Positions 41,458 through 43,954 of a DNA stretch of 43,954 bases are shown piece after piece. How positions within the stretch are numbered: the first letter of the stretch is position 1; every line of letters begins with the position of its first letter. Origin of the DNA: Halapricum hydrolyticum. GTDB lineage: Archaea > Halobacteriota > Halobacteria > Halobacteriales > Haloarculaceae. The notes under the pieces are model-generated. The model saw only the letters and a program-made list of their open reading frames with translations, did not search any database and was not told where the DNA came from. Location of the stretch: positions 1 through 43,954 of the forward strand of contig JAOPKD010000024.1 of assembly GCA_025517565.1 (NCBI GenBank), written 5' to 3'. Made by a program: the position numbers and the translations under genes.

Positions 41458-41480
41458 GTATAACCAAGGGTAATACAAAA
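41458..41480 (-). promoter_or_regulatory. Promoter and palindromic operator of the XRE-CBS gene
   Basis: On the minus strand, TTTTGTATTA (TATA box, 41471-41480) overlaps the 19-bp near-palindrome GTATTACCCTTGGTTATAC (41458-41476), with 8-bp arms GTATTACC and GGTTATAC matching at seven of eight positions. It ends 6 bases before the ATG. A dimeric HTH protein bound here would block the promoter. Confidence 0.55.
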
Positions 41481-41509
41481 AGGTACCGGCGGTCGGTGGA
41501 CGGGCGTTG

Positions 41510-41875
41510 TTAGGCCTCGGCCTCTTCTTCGTCCGCTTCGAATTCGACGGTTTCGATGACTTTCAGCGGGACGTCCCGGAGCGCGCCGCCGACTTCGCTT
41601 TTGGCGATCCGCTGGGCGTGTTCCATGCTCTCGGCGTTGAACACCTTCATTTCCAGGACGAGGCCGACGAGTGCGGTGTCGGCGGCGATAAACGCCGAGT
41701 CGAAGGGCTCACCACAGGCTGGACAGCCCGTCGCACCGACTTCGACTTCGACGTAATCCATCTCCTGGTCGTTCAATCGCTTCCCTGCTTCGCTGACAGC
41801 CACACCGATCGCGTCGTCGATGTCTTCGACGTCTCGTACCAACCAGGCTGCTTCCATTGCGACGAGGTAATTCAT
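41510..41875 (-). CDS. DUF555/UPF0212 protein
   Basis: Conserved archaeal protein of 121 residues, matched to DUF555 (UPF0212) by [35 protein letters not shown] and [34 protein letters not shown]. One CPAC pair suggests zinc binding, perhaps in a dimer. The function is not known. The start at 41875 follows a TATA-like CATAAAACA (minus strand, 41905-41913) by about 33 bases. It precedes the XRE-CBS gene on the same strand by 58 bases. Confidence 0.9.
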   Translation of the reverse strand: MNYLVAMEAAWLVRDVEDIDDAIGVAVSEAGKRLNDQEMDYVEVEVGATGCPACGEPFDSAFIAADTALVGLVLEMKVFNAESMEHAQRIAKSEVGGALRDVPLKVIETVEFEADEEEAEA

Positions 41876-42113
41876 ACACGCCCATACCGGTCCGAGCCTC
41901 TTGGTGTTTTATGATTCGCCGCGACGCTCGGTGCGCACGCCATCTCGATAATGCCTATAACTTATGACGATGCCGGCGGTTTCCAACCGCTCGATTACCG
42001 GTCACTCCGGCGAAAATCACATCTACTTGAGTATAGTCCAACCCTATCTGAACCGCATGACGTGGCGGGTGTGATTTATCATGATCTGCCAAACTACCAT
42101 TTGTGTCGCAGAA

Positions 42114-42125
42114 ATATTTATATAC
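42114..42125 (+). promoter_or_regulatory. TATA box of small membrane protein gene
   Basis: ATATTTATATAC, about 40 bases before the ATG at 42160, leaving a leader of roughly 10-15 bases. It is one of the strongest TATA matches in the window. The 240 bases before it, back to the DUF555 start, show a spaced inverted repeat AAATCACA (42014-42021) and TGTGATTT (42070-42077) but no gene. Confidence 0.5.
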
Positions 42126-42159
42126 TCCAAACGACCCACCTCTCACCGAGGACAAATCG

Positions 42160-42336
42160 ATGGAATCACGGCTGTACCGCGCCACCCTGTTCGCACTGTA
42201 TCAACTGACCGTACTGGTCGGCATCGCGATGCTGCCAGTCGCACTGGTCGCCCGCCAGGTCGGAATCGCTGTTCCGATCCACCGGGCGATCGATCGACTC
42301 GAAGCCGCCTACGAACAGACCGCCGAACAGGCCTGA
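42160..42336 (+). CDS. Tiny membrane protein, unknown function
   Basis: A 58-residue protein starting MESRLYRATLFALYQLTVLVGIAMLPVALVARQ, with one or two hydrophobic stretches (about 8-30), then a short charged tail ending EQTAEQA. It is preceded by a strong TATA box, which supports it being a real gene. I do not recognise a family. The in-frame upstream ATG at 42103 would put the promoter inside the gene and is rejected. Confidence 0.65.
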   Translation: MESRLYRATLFALYQLTVLVGIAMLPVALVARQVGIAVPIHRAIDRLEAAYEQTAEQA

Positions 42337-42457
42337 TCCAGTCGTACGCCGTTTCTGTCGCTCTCACGTCGATAGCGTCGCTGCGGCCTCTTCTTGGGTC
42401 TGTGTATCCACAGATTCTCGACGAGTCCTGATCACACGTCGTTTCTTGTGAGTGGGC

Positions 42458-42868
42458 TCACACGTCGAATACCACGTACGCTCGCCAGCCGCCGTCGGTC
42501 CGTTCGAGTTGCATCTCGGAGTAGGTGACGGCCTTGACCTCGCGAGCGGTGATCAACGACAGCGGGACGCCCCGAGCGCTGGCTTCCACCGTCCAGCCCT
42601 CCGACGTCTCTCGGACAGTCGCCTCGTTTCCGACCGGGAGGACGCCCCTGACGTCTCGCTGGTAGATGAGTTCGTCGAGATAATCGAAGAGTAGTGCTTC
42701 CCGGGATTCGGCCGTTCGAGTCAGTTCGAATCGGTCGCCCTCTTCGGGCGGGTCGTCGTACATCGCGGCGGCGAGGCCGTCGGCGACTGCCCCGAAGACC
42801 GCATCGATCGTCTTCCCGGTGGCTTCGACGGCGACGTCGGCCGTGTGTTCACGTAGTTCGTAGCTCAT
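42458..42868 (-). CDS. Archease
   Basis: Accessory protein of 136 residues that activates the RtcB tRNA-splicing ligase by speeding its guanylylation and turnover. The sequence MSYELREHTADVAVEATGKTIDAVF carries the conserved HTAD, and RGVPLSLITAREVKAVTYSEMQLER is the second conserved part, with the metal-binding residues. Length fits. The ATG at 42868 lies 5 bases after the stop of the DUF502 gene, so the two are an operon. rtcB is not in the window. Confidence 0.94.
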   Translation of the reverse strand: MSYELREHTADVAVEATGKTIDAVFGAVADGLAAAMYDDPPEEGDRFELTRTAESREALLFDYLDELIYQRDVRGVLPVGNEATVRETSEGWTVEASARGVPLSLITAREVKAVTYSEMQLERTDGGWRAYVVFDV

Positions 42869-42873
42869 GGTTC

Positions 42874-43617
42874 TCACCCGCTCCCGGAATCGGCGTCCGG
42901 TTCCGAGACGTGCTCGACGATCGGTCGGTCGCCACTGCCCGGTATCTCCTCGACTGGCACGTCCTCGGCATTGTTGATCGCCACCCCGCTGGTCACCAGC
43001 GATCGCATCCCTTCCTCGACAGTCATGTCGACGTCGTAGACCTTCTCGTCGTCGACGTGGACGACGAACCCGCCCATGACCGGGTTCGGGGCCATCGGGA
43101 GGTACAGCGTCGTCATCCCGTTGATCCCCGCCGCATTGCGGATGTTCTGGGAGGTCTCGGCGGTCACGAACGCCACACAGTACGATCCCTCGACCGGATA
43201 CTCGACGAGTTTGACTTCCCGGAAACTCCGGACCTCGCTGTCTAACAGGAGACTGCTCATCTCGTTGAAACTGCTGTAGACGGCACCGATACCGGGAATC
43301 GCGGAGACGGTCCGGTTGAACGCCGCCTCGATCCGACGGGACGCGCGGCTCCGTTCGGTTGCGAACCCAACGACGAAGACGATCACAAGCAACGTCACCA
43401 GCGCGGCGACGTCAGGGGCGAGTCCGCCGTCGATCCCGAGCATCCGCAACAGCTCCGCCAGCGGCCCCACCGAGTCCAGCAGGAGATTCATCGCGAAGTT
43501 GAACACGAACAGCGTCACCAGTATCGGGACGGTGATCGCCAGGCCGCTGATCATCGCCGTCCGGAACTGCTCGCGAACGCTGCGTCGTTCGTTCGGTTGT
43601 CCGGGATCGGTCTGCAT
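42874..43617 (-). CDS. DUF502 membrane protein
   Basis: A 247-residue protein of DUF502, with two transmembrane helices (about 20-44 MISGLAITVPILVTLFVF and 68-88 LVTLLVIVFVVGFAT) and a C-terminal soluble domain containing the family segments RTVSAIPGIGAVYSSFNEMSSLL, YPVEGSYCVAFVT and LYLPMAPNPVMGGFVVHV. It resembles bacterial DUF502 proteins; function unknown. The ATG at 43617 is used; a TATA-like CGATTTTTGTG (minus strand, 43642-43652) is about 30 bases upstream. It is operonic with archease. Confidence 0.9.
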   Translation of the reverse strand: MQTDPGQPNERRSVREQFRTAMISGLAITVPILVTLFVFNFAMNLLLDSVGPLAELLRMLGIDGGLAPDVAALVTLLVIVFVVGFATERSRASRRIEAAFNRTVSAIPGIGAVYSSFNEMSSLLLDSEVRSFREVKLVEYPVEGSYCVAFVTAETSQNIRNAAGINGMTTLYLPMAPNPVMGGFVVHVDDEKVYDVDMTVEEGMRSLVTSGVAINNAEDVPVEEIPGSGDRPIVEHVSEPDADSGSG

Positions 43618-43652
43618 CCGTTCGGACTCTCGCCGTGAGAGCACAAAAATCG

Positions 43653-43954
43653 GTCGGCACGAGTGACGATTTGTTGAGGGGAACCATGCATTGGCCGGGT
43701 GGCGTTGTCGTGCCACGTTTGCCCGCTACGACTGCCAGTTACTACCGAGAACTGACCAACAATCTACTGCTGCTTCAACGCTGAACTGACATATACGGCC
43801 GGTAGATGGGTCATAGCGCGAATCAAGTAGATCACGACTGAAGTCCTGCGACTGCTATGGAGTTATTTTTATTATATATTGATGAATAGTATCTTATATC
43901 TCAGCTTTGCACGTTAGCGTCAGCTGTTGAATGAACGAACAGGTGATCGATTTC
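43653..43954. other. AT-rich end region without recognised gene
   Basis: No gene is supported. A hairpin GTGGC/GCCAC lies at 43699-43716. The stretch 43858-43900 is very AT-rich (two TATAT-type runs) and is followed by the 16-base motif CTCAGCTTTGCACGTT (43900-43915), an inverted copy of the motif at 37-52. Divergent promoters are possible, but the downstream gene lies outside the window. Confidence 0.4.

Noticed and set aside
41951..42208. 85-residue plus-strand frame before the tiny membrane protein
   Set aside because: It runs through the strong TATA box at 42114-42125 and into the next gene; no family resemblance.

Overview
The window is a chromosomal segment of a halophilic archaeon (class Halobacteria). 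The DNA is GC-rich, the predicted proteins are strongly acidic, and many genes have a TATA-like box about 27 bases before the start codon (leaderless transcripts). The gene set is archaeal: aRF1, S17e, L11, PDCD5-type DNA-binding protein, A-type ATPase subunit D, CofD, archease, non-discriminating-type GluRS and a DRG-type GTPase. I cannot name the genus. Most of the window is ordinary housekeeping chromosome with tight, often overlapping operons.

Layout. 1-7300: a bacterial-type LeuRS, then an Lhr-type helicase whose P-loop is split by a 565-residue intein. 7350-11520: 1-phosphofructokinase, a repeat-rich non-coding stretch with 64-bp tandem repeats, a duplicated glyoxalase-fold protein, a BBE-type flavin oxidase and a small membrane protein. 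11516-16053: DRG GTPase, then L11 - CofD - CitG-like - DUF447 - S17e. 16062-20755: ABC-2 exporter pair, rhodanese, two Nudix hydrolases and three small haloarchaeal proteins. 20865-25933: GluRS, PDCD5, PP-loop ATPase, ATPase subunit D, DJ-1/PfpI protein and a zinc-ribbon protein. 26008-31479: chemoreceptor, aRF1, MinD-like ATPase and cupin. 31480-35709: an 80-base nested inverted repeat, HAD phosphatase, a small acidic protein, a Tat-lipoprotein multicopper oxidase with a SHOCT protein, and a lower-GC HTH gene next to tRNA-Glu(CTC). 35988-43617: membrane-anchored winged-helix regulator, giant FAD/Fe-S D-lactate-dehydrogenase-like protein, YlbF protein, XRE-CBS regulator, DUF555, a tiny membrane protein, archease and DUF502.

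How genes work together. Translation is heavily represented: LeuRS, GluRS, tRNA-Glu, L11, S17e, aRF1, DRG, and archease as partner of the RtcB tRNA ligase. CofD, the CitG-like protein and the DUF447 protein overlap stop-to-start and should be made together; CofD points to coenzyme F420, but the role of the other two is open. The Lhr helicase cannot have an intact ATP site until its intein is removed.

Most notable: the intein in the helicase P-loop, with its own helix-turn-helix; the CofD/CitG-like/DUF447 operon; a palindrome overlapping the promoter of the XRE-CBS regulator; a possible integration scar beside tRNA-Glu; several intergenic inverted or tandem repeats; and a 16-bp inverted repeat shared by the two extreme ends of the window. 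I did not see a CRISPR array, transposase or integrase gene.
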